From Streptomyces seoulensis (lineage in GTDB: Bacteria; Actinomycetota; Actinomycetes; Streptomycetales; Streptomycetaceae): a stretch of DNA of 64,000 nt. The translations under genes were made by a program, and so were the position numbers. Numbering within the stretch: the stretch's first letter is position 1; each line of letters opens with the position of its first letter. Under the pieces are notes generated by a model. It saw nothing but the letters and a program-made list of their open reading frames with translations. It made no database searches and was not told the DNA's origin. Below are positions 49,520-58,391 of the stretch, piece by piece. The stretch is from the NCBI GenBank assembly GCA_013364255.1, contig CP054936.1:1674001-1738000 (forward strand), written 5' to 3'.

Positions 49520-49912
49520 TCACACCGGATCCGCGCAGTGGAACAGTTCGGCGTGTCCCGGGGGCAACTGCGTGAGGACGCGACGCAGCAGGGCCTTGTC
49601 GGCCACTTCGGCGAGCGTCGGCAGCACGGCGTCGACCTTGCGCCGGGCGTCGCCGGTGCTCCCCTCGCTCCGATCGGCCACCGCCTCGATGAACGACGCC
49701 GGGGTCAACGGCGCGGAAGCCGGCTCGGTATGCGTCAGCAGCGGTCCGCACTGCTCGGGCAGCAGCCGGGCCAGCTCGGTGCGGTCATCGCCCACCAGGT
49801 GGGCGCCGAGCACCTCCAGCACGATCCGAACCGCCTGCACCGCCTGCTGCGGCCCGTCGTATCCGGCCCGTTCGGTCACCCGCGCGAGGAAGGCGGCGAG
49901 GTCCGTGTCCAT
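49520..49912 (-). CDS. DUF2267 family protein
   Basis: A 130-residue all-helical protein of the DUF2267 type: MDTDLAAFLARVTERAGYDGPQQAVQAVRIVLEVLGAHL, then ARLLPEQCGPLL and a second similar repeat ending LTQLPPGHAELF. The family consists of two related helical halves and has no known activity; in actinomycetes members are often near stress genes. ATG at 49912 has AGAGGAG. It lies 83 bp upstream of the P-loop gene on the same strand and may share its transcript. Confidence 0.8.
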   Translation of the reverse strand: MDTDLAAFLARVTERAGYDGPQQAVQAVRIVLEVLGAHLVGDDRTELARLLPEQCGPLLTHTEPASAPLTPASFIEAVADRSEGSTGDARRKVDAVLPTLAEVADKALLRRVLTQLPPGHAELFHCADPV

Positions 49913-50196
49913 GATGACTCCTCTCGTACTGCTGCTTCGCTGCTGTGGGCGCGCGCCCCGGCGCGGCTCACTGCCACCCGGTCGACCAGCGTGCGCCCCC
50001 CTCCCTGTGTGGGTTCGCCTTCGGATACCCGACGGGGCGGCGAGTGATGGCCCGCGTCCCCCGTTCGGCGGACAAAGCCGGGCCACGACCGACACCGCGC
50101 CCGTCGGCGTCCGCCGGTCACCGCCTCCCGGGCAGCACCGGACACGGCGGCCGAATTCGGTTGCGGCACGGCCGGCGCCCCCTGTGGGGTGTCCGG

Positions 50197-51411
50197 GTGG
50201 ACGGTGCGGTGGAGCGGGGGCAGCGGACGAGGACGGGACGAGCCCGCGGGGTCGCGACGCGGCCGGCTCCCTGGCGCGGGCGGGCGGTGCTCGCCTCCCT
50301 GATGCTGGCCGCCTTCGCCTTCAACACCGCGGAGAACCTGCCGGTCGGCCTCCTGGAGCTGATCTCCGCCGGCCTGCGGGTGCCGGTGCCGGCGGTCGGT
50401 CTCCTGGTCACCGGTTACGGCCTGACGGTGGCCGTCGCCTCCCTGCCGCTCACCCACGCCGTGCGGGCCGTGCCCCGACGCCATGTGCTCACAGGGGTGT
50501 TGGCCGCGCTGGTCGTGTCCAGTCTGCTCGCGGCGCTGGCGACGTCCTACTGGCCGCTGCTCGTGGCGCGGCTGCTGACCGCGTGCGGCCAGGCGCTGTT
50601 CTGGGCCGTGATGGGGCCGGTCGCGGTGGGCCTGTTCGCGCCCGAGGCGCGCGGGCGGGTGCTCGGGGCGCTGTCCGTCGCCGGTTCGCTCGCCCTCGTG
50701 CTCGGTGTGCCCGCCGGGACCTGGCTGGGCCGGCGAAGTGACTGGCCGGTGCCCGTCGCCGTGCCGGCCGGACTGGGGCTCCTCTCTCTCGTGACGATCG
50801 CGGCCCTGCTGCCGACCTCGCGTCCGGAGGAGGAGCCTGCGGCCTACGGAGCGGGCCCCGACGCCCGCCGGTTCGCGACCGTGCTGGCGGCCGGGACCCT
50901 GTCCGCCGCCGGGGCGTTCACGGGATACACGTACCTCGTGACGTTCCTGGGAGAGGTGAGCGGGTTCTCCCCGGGCGCCGTCAGCGCTCTGTTCATGGCC
51001 TTCGGCGTCGCGTGCCTGGCCGGGGTGAGCGTCACCGGGGCGTTGCTGGACCGCTTTCCGCGGGCTGCGCTGATCACCGCCGTCGCCACGCAGGCGGTGG
51101 GCCTGCTCGGTCTGTACGCGGCCGGCGCCGATCCGGTGGCGGCGGTGGTGTTCCTGGTGCTGACGGGCGGTGCGCTCGGGCCGGTGTTCATGACCACCCA
51201 GAACGAGATGCTGCGGTGCGCACCGGGGCGCACGGACATCGCGCTCGCGGCGAACTCCGGCGCCTACAACGCCGGTATCGCGGCGGGGGCCGCGCTCGGG
51301 GGGCTGATCCTGCCGCTCGCCGGTGTGCGGAGCGTCTTCCTCGCCGGGGGCCTGCTGGCCGCCGGGGCGTGCGCGGTGCTGCTCGGCGGCCGGCTGCGGC
51401 CCGGGCGGTGA
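50197..51411 (+). CDS. MFS efflux transporter (DHA1 type)
   Basis: About 404 residues and 12 membrane helices. It resembles AraJ/Cmx-type drug exporters: PWRGRAVLASLMLAAFAFNTAENLPVGLLELIS in helix 1, VAVASLPLTHAVRAVPRRHVL in loop 2-3 and LLTACGQALFWAVMGPVAVGLFAPEARGRVLG in helices 4-5. GTG at 50197 is preferred because the longer frame from 50047 adds an Arg-rich leader without family character; the start remains uncertain. It probably expels a hydrophobic compound, perhaps a product of the region to the right. No regulator adjoins it. Confidence 0.82.
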   Translation: MDGAVERGQRTRTGRARGVATRPAPWRGRAVLASLMLAAFAFNTAENLPVGLLELISAGLRVPVPAVGLLVTGYGLTVAVASLPLTHAVRAVPRRHVLTGVLAALVVSSLLAALATSYWPLLVARLLTACGQALFWAVMGPVAVGLFAPEARGRVLGALSVAGSLALVLGVPAGTWLGRRSDWPVPVAVPAGLGLLSLVTIAALLPTSRPEEEPAAYGAGPDARRFATVLAAGTLSAAGAFTGYTYLVTFLGEVSGFSPGAVSALFMAFGVACLAGVSVTGALLDRFPRAALITAVATQAVGLLGLYAAGADPVAAVVFLVLTGGALGPVFMTTQNEMLRCAPGRTDIALAANSGAYNAGIAAGAALGGLILPLAGVRSVFLAGGLLAAGACAVLLGGRLRPGR

Positions 51412-51572
51412 CGACCGAACACCGGGGCCGGCGCAGCGGAACACACGGAACACACCAACCGGCACCGGCCCGGTTGGAGCTACCGCCACAACTGCCCGGC
51501 AGGAGGCCCATATCGGGCCGCAGCTGGAGAGGATTCCGGGTGCACCGTTGGAAAGACCAAGAGGAAAGACCC

Positions 51573-52835
51573 GTGCCACCAAGACTCTTCGGCATGACCG
51601 CCTCCGTCGTCGCGCTCGGACTGCTGGGCTGTCTCACCACCGCCTGCGGCTCCTCCGGAAGCGACGGAACGACCCTGCGCCTGATAGCCCCCGAGTACGG
51701 CAACAGCCCGGCGACCAGCTCCAAGGCGTACTGGGACAAGCTGACCGCCGCCTTCACCGCCGCCCACCCGGGCAAGAAGGTCGAGGTGACGCTGTACCCG
51801 TGGGCCGACATCGACCGCAAGGTCACCAGCCTGGTCCAGGAGGACAAGGCCCCGGACGTGGCCCTCATGGGCGCGTACTCCGACTTCGCCGCGCAGCACC
51901 GCCTCTACGCCGCCCGTGACCTGCTGCCGATCAAGGCGGAGGCCAACTTCCTGCCGCCGCTCGCGGAAGCGGGCTCGGTCGACGGCACCCTCTACGGCCT
52001 GCCCTTCGTGGCCAGCAGCCGGCTGCTCTTCTACAACGAGGAGCTGTTCGACAAGGCCGGCGTCAAACCGCCGAAGACCTGGTCGGACCTGAAGACCGCG
52101 GCCGAGGCGCTGAAGAGGGCCGGCGTGCGCTATCCGTACGCCCTGCCGCTCGGTCCCGAGGAGGCGCACGCCGAAGCCCTGATCTGGGAACTGAGCAACG
52201 GCGGCGGGTACACCGACAGCGGCGGCGGATACAGCATCGCCTCGCAGCAGAACGTACAGACGTTCCGCTGGATCAAGGACAACCTCGTCACACCCGGCCT
52301 GACCGGCCCGACCCCGCCGGCCCGGCTCAACCGGCAGGACGCCTTCGACGCCTTCCTGCACGGCGACGTCGGTATGGTCAACGGCTATCCCTCACTCCTC
52401 CACGAGGCGAGGGAGAAGGGCATGCGGGTCGGTACGCTGCCCATGCCGGTGTCGGACACGCTGAGCACGGGGGAGACGCCGCCCTCGGTGGGCGTCGCCG
52501 ACTGGATGATGGCCTTCAAGCACGACGGCAATCGTCAACTGGTCAGCTCGTTCCTGGACTTCGTCTACCAGGACAAGAACCTCAGCGCCTTCGCCGGGCG
52601 TTACGATCTGCTGCCCTCGACCGTGTCCGCCGCGCAGGCCACCCAGCGGTCGGCGGAGGACCCCAGCACCGAGCAGTTTCTGACCGCACTGCGCACGGCG
52701 CAGCTCTACCCGGTCAACGAACCGTCCTGGCTGAAGGTCAGCATCCTCATCAAGCAGAACATCGGCAAGGCCGTCGCCCCCTCCGCTGACCCGAGACTCG
52801 TGCTGGAGGACATCGCCCAAGAGGCCGGGGCGTAA
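51573..52835 (+). CDS. extracellular solute-binding lipoprotein, sugar type, orphan
   Basis: A 420-residue lipoprotein with signal and lipobox LTTACGSS at about residues 22-26. The mature part is a cluster-B/D binding protein of the maltose/oligosaccharide type: LRLIAPEYGNSP, YWDKLTAAFTAAHPGKKVEV, DVALMGAYSDFAAQ, YGLPFVASSRLLFYNEELFDKAG and a C-terminal YPVNEPSWLKVSILIKQNIGK. The permease and ATPase genes that normally follow are missing, so it must share a transporter encoded elsewhere or act in sensing. GTG at 51573 with GAGGAAAG is chosen. A two-component system lies 460 bp downstream. Confidence 0.85.
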   Translation: MPPRLFGMTASVVALGLLGCLTTACGSSGSDGTTLRLIAPEYGNSPATSSKAYWDKLTAAFTAAHPGKKVEVTLYPWADIDRKVTSLVQEDKAPDVALMGAYSDFAAQHRLYAARDLLPIKAEANFLPPLAEAGSVDGTLYGLPFVASSRLLFYNEELFDKAGVKPPKTWSDLKTAAEALKRAGVRYPYALPLGPEEAHAEALIWELSNGGGYTDSGGGYSIASQQNVQTFRWIKDNLVTPGLTGPTPPARLNRQDAFDAFLHGDVGMVNGYPSLLHEAREKGMRVGTLPMPVSDTLSTGETPPSVGVADWMMAFKHDGNRQLVSSFLDFVYQDKNLSAFAGRYDLLPSTVSAAQATQRSAEDPSTEQFLTALRTAQLYPVNEPSWLKVSILIKQNIGKAVAPSADPRLVLEDIAQEAGA

Positions 52836-53063
52836 CGGACGAAGACAGTCCTGACCTCCCGCTTCACCCGCTTCATCCGCTTCCCACGCGGCATCCTGCG
52901 CGGATCCGGCGACCGGACCATGACCGGACCACGTGGTGTCGACCCGACACCCGCCACACCGCCCGCGAAGCGCCCACAAGGCGCGCAGGGCGGCGGCCCA
53001 TGGCTGCTCGGCCCCCAGCGTTCCCCGACTCCCGGCCGGCGGTGGATCAGGTCGGTCCCGTGA

Positions 53064-53145
53064 CCCGGTCGAGTGTCCGCGAGGCCCACCGGCTCCAGGA
53101 CCAAGGAGGCCATGGCCTGCTCGAAGGGCAGGCCCGTGACCTCCG
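53064..53145 (-). pseudogene. relic of a beta-lactamase-family serine hydrolase gene
   Basis: Within the 460-bp gap before the response regulator, the minus strand encodes EVTGLPFEQAMASLVLEPVG and then LADTRPG. This matches the conserved 'V-T-G-x-P-F-x-x-x-x-x-x-V-x-x-P-L-G-M-x-D-T' block of class C beta-lactamase/esterase proteins. On either side similarity is lost and no start or catalytic S-x-x-K is found, so I read it as a decayed fragment. The rest of the gap holds only the response-regulator promoter. Confidence 0.5.
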
Positions 53146-53295
53146 CGCCTCCAGACGCTCCGGCCGGGACGGAACGGCCCGGACCGGAAGGCGAGTCCGC
53201 CGTCCGGATCAGGCTCCGTAGCCCCTCCCTCTCCGTCAACTCCCCTGCGAGGCTTGGGTATTGAGGCAACGGGGGCGACAGATAGGAGAGGGGAC

Positions 53296-53976
53296 GTGAC
53301 ACACACCGTGGCTCGGGAGGCCGGGCGGTTGCTGCTGGTCGAGGACGACCGGGAACTGGCCGCGATGCTGGAAGCGGTACTGCGGGACGAGGGATACACG
53401 GTCGACGTCGCCACCGACGGGCAGCGGGGCCTGCATCTCGGTCTCACCCGCCGCTACGACGTACTCGTCCTCGACCGGCGTCTGCCGGCGCTGGACGGGC
53501 TCGACCTGCTGAGCCGCCTCCGCTCCCGCGCCCTGCGCACCCCGGTGCTGCTGCTGACCGCGATGGGCACCGTGCACGACCGGGTGGACGGACTGGACGC
53601 CGGTGCCGACGACTACCTGGTCAAGCCGTTCGACCTCGACGAACTCAGCGCGCGCTTACGGGCGTTGTGCCGACGCGCGCTCGACGTCACCGATGTCCTC
53701 AGGATCGGCTCGGGCCGCCTCCACGTCGCCCGCCGGGAGGTCGAACTGCCCGACGGCGAGCGGATCGCCCTGGCGGCCCGGGAATTCACGCTGCTGTGGG
53801 CCCTCGCCTCCCGCCCCGACACCGTGCACACGCGGGCGGAGCTGCGCCGGATGGTGTTCCAGGAGGCGCCCGCGTCGTCCATCGTGGACACCTACGTCTA
53901 CTACCTGCGCCGCAAACTCGGCAGGAAGGTCGTGCGCACGGTCCGCGGTCTCGGCTACCGGCTGGGGGCGCTGTGA
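53296..53976 (+). CDS. OmpR-type response regulator
   Basis: A 226-residue regulator with a receiver domain (LLLVEDDRELAAML; phospho-acceptor Asp60 in VLVLDRRLPALDG; Lys in YLVKPFDLDEL) and a C-terminal winged helix of the OmpR/PhoB type (LAAREFTLLWALASRPDTVHTRAEL, SIVDTYVYYLRRKLG, VRGLGYRLG). GTG at 53296 has GGAGAGGGG. Its stop overlaps the kinase start (GTGA). It is close to the ammonia-lyase cluster and might control it, though nothing in the sequence proves that. Confidence 0.93.
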   Translation: MTHTVAREAGRLLLVEDDRELAAMLEAVLRDEGYTVDVATDGQRGLHLGLTRRYDVLVLDRRLPALDGLDLLSRLRSRALRTPVLLLTAMGTVHDRVDGLDAGADDYLVKPFDLDELSARLRALCRRALDVTDVLRIGSGRLHVARREVELPDGERIALAAREFTLLWALASRPDTVHTRAELRRMVFQEAPASSIVDTYVYYLRRKLGRKVVRTVRGLGYRLGAL

Positions 53977-55244
53977 GACCGTCCGAGCACCCGGAGCGGG
54001 CGGCGGTGCGCCGCGCCCGGCTGCGGATCGCCGTGATCGCCGGGGCGATCATCACCCTGCTGGTCATCGGCGTCGGCGGCATCGCGGACGCCATGATGAC
54101 GCGCGCGCAGAACGAGCAGGTGTGGAGAGAGCTGCGCTACGGCGCCGCACTCGGCGACCCGACGAGCCCACCCGTGTGCACCTGGCTGTTCGCGCCGGGT
54201 GTGACCCCGCTCCCGAACGCCCCGCGCGGCTTCCCGGTCCGCGCCGACCTCGACCGGGTGCGCCGGACGGGTACGGCCGTGGAGCGCACGGTGCGCCGCG
54301 ACGACAAGGTCTACCTGGTCCGCACCCAGGAGCGGGCGGACGGGCAGGTCGTGCAGGCGGTGTTCGACCTGCGCTTCCAGCTGGCCGACCGCGCCCACCT
54401 GTGGTTCGCCCTCGCCGTCGCCGAGGCGGTGGGTCTGCTCGCCGCCGTCCTGACCGGGGCGGTCCTCGGCCGGCTGGCGGTGGCGCCGCTGGCCGACGCG
54501 CTCGCCAGGCAGCGCCGCTTCGTCACGGACGCCAGCCATGAGCTGCGCACCCCCGTCACCCAGGTCCACACGCGGGCCCAGCTGCTGGCCCGGCAGGCCG
54601 CGGCCGAGGAGCTGCCGGCCGCGCACCGCGCCGGCCTGGACCGCCTGGTCGGTTCGGCCGGCCGGCTCGGGGACGTGCTCGACGACCTGCTGCTGTCCGC
54701 GAGCCTCACGGCGGGGTCGGCCCGGCTGCCGCAGCGCCGGCCGGTCGACCTGGTGGCGCTGGCCCGGTCGGTGGCCGCGGCGGAGACCGACCGGGCACGG
54801 GACGGCCGGCTCACCGTCACCGTGGACGGCCCCCCGCAGCCCCTGTTCGTCACCGGCATCGAGTCCGCGCTGCGCCGCGCCGTGGGGGAACTGCTGGCCA
54901 ACGCGATCAGCCACACCCCGCAGGGCGGGCGGATCCGGGTGAGCGTCGCGCGCGTCGGCCGCGAGGCCGAGCTGACCGTCGAGGACACCGGTTCCGGGCT
55001 CGATCCCGCCGAGACGGACCGGCTCTTCGAGCGCTTCCACCGCGGTGGAAGCGGTGGCGGCGGTGGCGGCGGCCGGTACGGGCTGGGGCTCGCGCTGCTC
55101 CGGGAGGTGGTCACGGGCCATGGCGGCACGGTCGCCGTCACCGGCCGCACGGGGCGGGGCGCCCGGTTCACCATCCGGCTCCCGTGCCACCCGCCCCGGC
55201 CCGGCCGGCCCCCGGCGCCGCCGGTCACGGCAGGTTGCAGGTGA
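53973..55244 (+). CDS. sensor histidine kinase (HisKA type)
   Basis: A 423-residue kinase: an N-terminal membrane helix (IAVIAGAIITLLVIGVGGIAD), an extracellular loop (about 50-130), a second helix (WFALAVAEAVGLLAAVLTGAVLG), HisKA with phospho-acceptor His189 (DASHELRTPVTQVHTRAQLL), and HATPase_c with N-box GELLANAISHTPQGG and G-boxes EDTGSGL and YGLGLALLREVV. A Gly run lies in the lid. The last 20 bp overlap the 3' end of the convergent ammonia-lyase gene, an unusually tight arrangement. It is the cognate kinase of the regulator immediately upstream. Confidence 0.93.
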   Translation: MRPSEHPERAAVRRARLRIAVIAGAIITLLVIGVGGIADAMMTRAQNEQVWRELRYGAALGDPTSPPVCTWLFAPGVTPLPNAPRGFPVRADLDRVRRTGTAVERTVRRDDKVYLVRTQERADGQVVQAVFDLRFQLADRAHLWFALAVAEAVGLLAAVLTGAVLGRLAVAPLADALARQRRFVTDASHELRTPVTQVHTRAQLLARQAAAEELPAAHRAGLDRLVGSAGRLGDVLDDLLLSASLTAGSARLPQRRPVDLVALARSVAAAETDRARDGRLTVTVDGPPQPLFVTGIESALRRAVGELLANAISHTPQGGRIRVSVARVGREAELTVEDTGSGLDPAETDRLFERFHRGGSGGGGGGGRYGLGLALLREVVTGHGGTVAVTGRTGRGARFTIRLPCHPPRPGRPPAPPVTAGCR

Positions 55245-56745
55245 CCAGGAGGCGGGCGGCGGCCCGTACGTCGGCGTCCAGCGGGCGGTCGGGGTCGACC
55301 GGCGGGACCACCTCGGCGAGGGCGTCCAGCAGCGCGGCGCACCGGGAGGCGGTGGGCCGCCGGGCGCCGACGTGGACGGCCTGGCGCAGGCCGAGCGCCA
55401 GCGACCCGCACAGCAGGGCGAGCAGCTCCGCCATGTCGTAGGAGCGCAGGGCCGCTTGGGTGCCGAACGGCACGACGTCCTGGTTGTGCAGATTGGTCGG
55501 CAGGCTCTGCATGGCCGCCGGGACCGCGGCCCGGCGGATCTCCGCGACGAGAGCGGTGGTGGCCAGCTGCACCCCCTGAAGGCCGTGCTGGGCGCCCGGC
55601 ACGGTGGCGAGCATCGGCGGGAGTCCGCCGTTGCGCGCCGGGTCCACCAGCAGGTCGAGCTGGCGTTCGGCGAGATTGCCCAGCTGGGCGGCGACGGACG
55701 CCAGCAGGTCGGCGGCGAACGCGGCGGGCTGTCCGAAGAAGTTACCGCCGTGCACCACCCTGCCCGGCGCCCCTTCCTCCGCGCCGGCGGGGAAGAACAG
55801 CGGGTTGTCGCTGACCCCGCCGAGATCCGCGCCGACCACGCCGTCCACGTACCGCAGCGCGTCCTCGGCCGCGCCCAGCAGCTGCGGGGAGCAGCGCAGC
55901 GAGTACGGCTCCTGCAACGGCCGGGTCCCGGACGGCGCGCACCCGGCGAGCGTGTGCCGCATGCGCGCGCCGACGTCGATCGCGCCGGCGTGGCCGTAGG
56001 CGCGCAGCAGATCGGCGTCGAGGAAGCCGGGGTCGCAGCCGAGGACGTCGGCGAGCAGGCAGGTGAGCGAGGCGAGCGCGCGGTGCGCGGCCCGCACCGC
56101 GTCGCACGCCAGCGAGAGCGCCGCCGTGGTGAGCGAGGTGCCGTTGACCAGGGCGAGCGCGTCGCGGCCGTCCAGCACGAGCGGCCGCAGTCCGGCCGCG
56201 GCCAGCGCGTCCGCGGCGGGCATCCGGTGGCCGCCCGTATAGGCGTGGCCCCGGCCGCGCAGCGCCTGCGCCGCGTAGGCGAGCGGGATGAGGTCGCCGC
56301 TCGCGCCGACGGAGCCGTGGCGGGGAACGGCCGGGGAGAAGTCGGTGGCGAACATCGCGGCGAGCCGGTCCACGACCTCGGCCGACACCCCGGAGACGCC
56401 CTGGGCGAGGGAGCGGACGCGCAGCAGCAGCGCGGCGCGCACGATCGCCCGCGGCAGGTCCGGCCCCTGGCCGGCGCCGAGATGGGCGAGCGTGTTGTCG
56501 CACTGGTCGGCCTCGTCGGCACGGCCGGAGTACCCGACGAGCGCGCCGAAGCCGGTGGTCGCACCGTAGATCGGCCGGTCCTCGCCGCCGGCGTCGTGCC
56601 GCAGCGAGTCGAACAGCCGTCTGCCGCGTTCGACGCGCGCACGTACCTCGTCGTCCACGGCGACGGTGAGCGGCGCCGCCGCGCGGCGCAGCGCGGCGGG
56701 GCTGAGGGGGCCGGTGAGCGAGACGCTGTCCGTGGGTGTGAGCAC
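55225..56745 (-). CDS. aromatic amino acid ammonia-lyase, tyrosine-type signature
   Basis: A 506-residue MIO enzyme. Ala148-Ser149-Gly150 (HGSVGASGDLIPL) form the methylidene-imidazolone cofactor and Tyr60 (YGATTGFG) is the catalytic base. The residue pair that sets substrate choice reads His88-Leu89 (NTLAHLGAGQGP). Known tyrosine ammonia-lyases use His-Leu here, phenylalanine enzymes Phe-Leu, and histidine enzymes Ser-His. It therefore should make p-coumarate from tyrosine; a tyrosine aminomutase is the main alternative. It starts the cluster, divergent from a flavoprotein, with a palindrome between them. GTG at 56745 is the start. Confidence 0.85.
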   Translation of the reverse strand: MLTPTDSVSLTGPLSPAALRRAAAPLTVAVDDEVRARVERGRRLFDSLRHDAGGEDRPIYGATTGFGALVGYSGRADEADQCDNTLAHLGAGQGPDLPRAIVRAALLLRVRSLAQGVSGVSAEVVDRLAAMFATDFSPAVPRHGSVGASGDLIPLAYAAQALRGRGHAYTGGHRMPAADALAAAGLRPLVLDGRDALALVNGTSLTTAALSLACDAVRAAHRALASLTCLLADVLGCDPGFLDADLLRAYGHAGAIDVGARMRHTLAGCAPSGTRPLQEPYSLRCSPQLLGAAEDALRYVDGVVGADLGGVSDNPLFFPAGAEEGAPGRVVHGGNFFGQPAAFAADLLASVAAQLGNLAERQLDLLVDPARNGGLPPMLATVPGAQHGLQGVQLATTALVAEIRRAAVPAAMQSLPTNLHNQDVVPFGTQAALRSYDMAELLALLCGSLALGLRQAVHVGARRPTASRCAALLDALAEVVPPVDPDRPLDADVRAAARLLVTCNLP

Positions 56746-56769
56746 GCGGGGAAACGTAGGCGGTGAATC

Positions 56770-56783
56770 TCAGAGCGCTCTGA
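56770..56783. promoter_or_regulatory. palindromic operator in the lyase/flavoprotein promoter
   Basis: TCAGAGC-GCTCTGA is a perfect 14-bp palindrome in the 62-bp divergent gap. A single protein bound there could control both arms of the cluster. Confidence 0.55.
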
Positions 56784-56807
56784 AATCGGGTGGATAGCTT
56801 CCGGTCC

Positions 56808-58391
56808 ATGGCGCACGACTACCTGATCATCGGAGCGGGGCCCGCGGGACTGCAACTCGCCGCCTCACTGGAGCGTGACGGTGCGGACTACGTCGTACTG
56901 GAACGCGGCAGCGGTCCGGGCACGTTCTTCACCCGGTTCCCCCGGCACCGCCGGCTCATCTCGGTCAACAAGGTGCACACGGGATACGAGGACCCCGAAC
57001 TGCGGCTGCGGATGGACTGGAACTCGCTCCTGAGCGACGACCCGGAACTCCTCTTCACCCGCTACAGCAGGCGCTACTTCCCGCCGGCCGACGACATGGT
57101 CCGCTACCTGGCCGACTTCGCCGCCCGCACCGGGGTGCGCGTACGGTACGACACCACCGTGGAGCGGATCGCGCGCGACGGCGACGACGACGGCGGCTTC
57201 ACCGTCACCGACCACACCGGGAACACCTGGCGGGCCCGCCGCCTGGTGGTGGCCACCGGCGTGTCCCTGCCGCACCTGCCGTCCGTCCCAGGCATCGAAC
57301 TGGCCGAACGCTACGACACCTTCGACCCCGACCCGGAAGCGTTCACCGACCAGCGGGTGCTGATCATCGGCCGGGGCAACTCGGCCTTCGAGACCGCCGA
57401 CAGCCTGATGGAGACGGCCGCCGTCATCCACGTGGTCGGCTCCGGCTCGCTGCGGCTGGCCTGGCGGACGCACTACGTCGGACACCTGCGGGCGGTGAAC
57501 AACAACTTCCTGGACAGCTACCAGCTCAAGTCGCAGAACGCCGTCCTCGACGGCCGGGTGCTCGCCATCCGGAAGGACGGCGACGGCTTCCGGGTGCCCG
57601 TCGCCTTCGAGCGGGTCGACGAGGTCGTCAAGGACCTGCGCTACGACCGGGTGATCGTCGCCACCGGATTCCGGATCGACGTCTCGGTCTTCGACGACAC
57701 CTGCCGGCCCGGTCTCGTCGTCGACGACCGGTTCCCCGCCCTCACCCCCGTCGGCGAGTCCGTCAACGTGCCCGGACTCTACTTCGCCGGAACGCTGACG
57801 CAGGGCGCCGACTTCAAGAAGGCCACGACCGGCTTCATCCACGGCTTCCGCTACTCGGTGCGCGCACTGCACCGCACGCTGCGCCGGCGCCACCACGGCG
57901 AACCCTGGCCGGTCCGGGAACTCGGGGACGCCACCGAGGCGGCCGTCGACGCCGTCGTCTTTCGGGTCAACCGCTCCTCCGCGCTGTGGCAGCAGTTCGG
58001 CGTCCTCGGCGACCTGCTGCTGGTGGGCCCGGACGGCGCGCTGCGCTACGCCGAGGAACTCCCCGTCCGGCACGTGCCGGACGCCGTACGGGCCGGGGAC
58101 TTCGGCGAGGTCGACGCCCACGCGGTGATCACCCTGGAGTACGGGGCGGACCACGACCGGGTCGACCCCTTCGACGTCACCGCGGGCCGCACCTCCCAGC
58201 AGGACGTGCGGGGACTCGACGGCCGCTACCTCCATCCGGTGGTCCGCTGGTACCGGGCCGGCGCGTTCGTCGCCGAGCACCACCTCACCGAGAACCTGGA
58301 GAACGAGTGGGACAGCGAGGAGATCCACCGCGCCCCGCTGCGCGCCTTCCTCGCCGCCCACCGCGGCCCGGCCGCGCCGGTGACGCCGTGA
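56808..58391 (+). CDS. FAD/NAD(P)-dependent flavoprotein monooxygenase, FOXRED2-like
   Basis: A 527-residue protein with two dinucleotide motifs: IIGAGPAGLQLAASL near residue 7 (FAD) and LIIGRGNSAFETADSL near residue 188 (NADPH). A further ATG-like block reads RVIVATGFRIDVS, and a closing FAD-contact reads VPGLYFAGTLTQGADFKKATTGFIHGFRYS. The layout fits group B flavin monooxygenases related to FOXRED2. A C-terminal block of about 130 residues (LWQQFGVLGDLL onward) is shared with the second flavoprotein at the right edge. It could N-hydroxylate or oxygenate a tyrosine-derived intermediate; this is inference. ATG at 56808 is chosen; GTG at 56790 is possible. It overlaps the next gene (GTGA). 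Confidence 0.8.
   Translation: MAHDYLIIGAGPAGLQLAASLERDGADYVVLERGSGPGTFFTRFPRHRRLISVNKVHTGYEDPELRLRMDWNSLLSDDPELLFTRYSRRYFPPADDMVRYLADFAARTGVRVRYDTTVERIARDGDDDGGFTVTDHTGNTWRARRLVVATGVSLPHLPSVPGIELAERYDTFDPDPEAFTDQRVLIIGRGNSAFETADSLMETAAVIHVVGSGSLRLAWRTHYVGHLRAVNNNFLDSYQLKSQNAVLDGRVLAIRKDGDGFRVPVAFERVDEVVKDLRYDRVIVATGFRIDVSVFDDTCRPGLVVDDRFPALTPVGESVNVPGLYFAGTLTQGADFKKATTGFIHGFRYSVRALHRTLRRRHHGEPWPVRELGDATEAAVDAVVFRVNRSSALWQQFGVLGDLLLVGPDGALRYAEELPVRHVPDAVRAGDFGEVDAHAVITLEYGADHDRVDPFDVTAGRTSQQDVRGLDGRYLHPVVRWYRAGAFVAEHHLTENLENEWDSEEIHRAPLRAFLAAHRGPAAPVTP

Noticed and set aside
51012..51572. Upstream extension of the solute-binding protein frame
   Set aside because: The extension is an out-of-frame reading of the MFS gene; the lipoprotein signal fixes the start at 51573.
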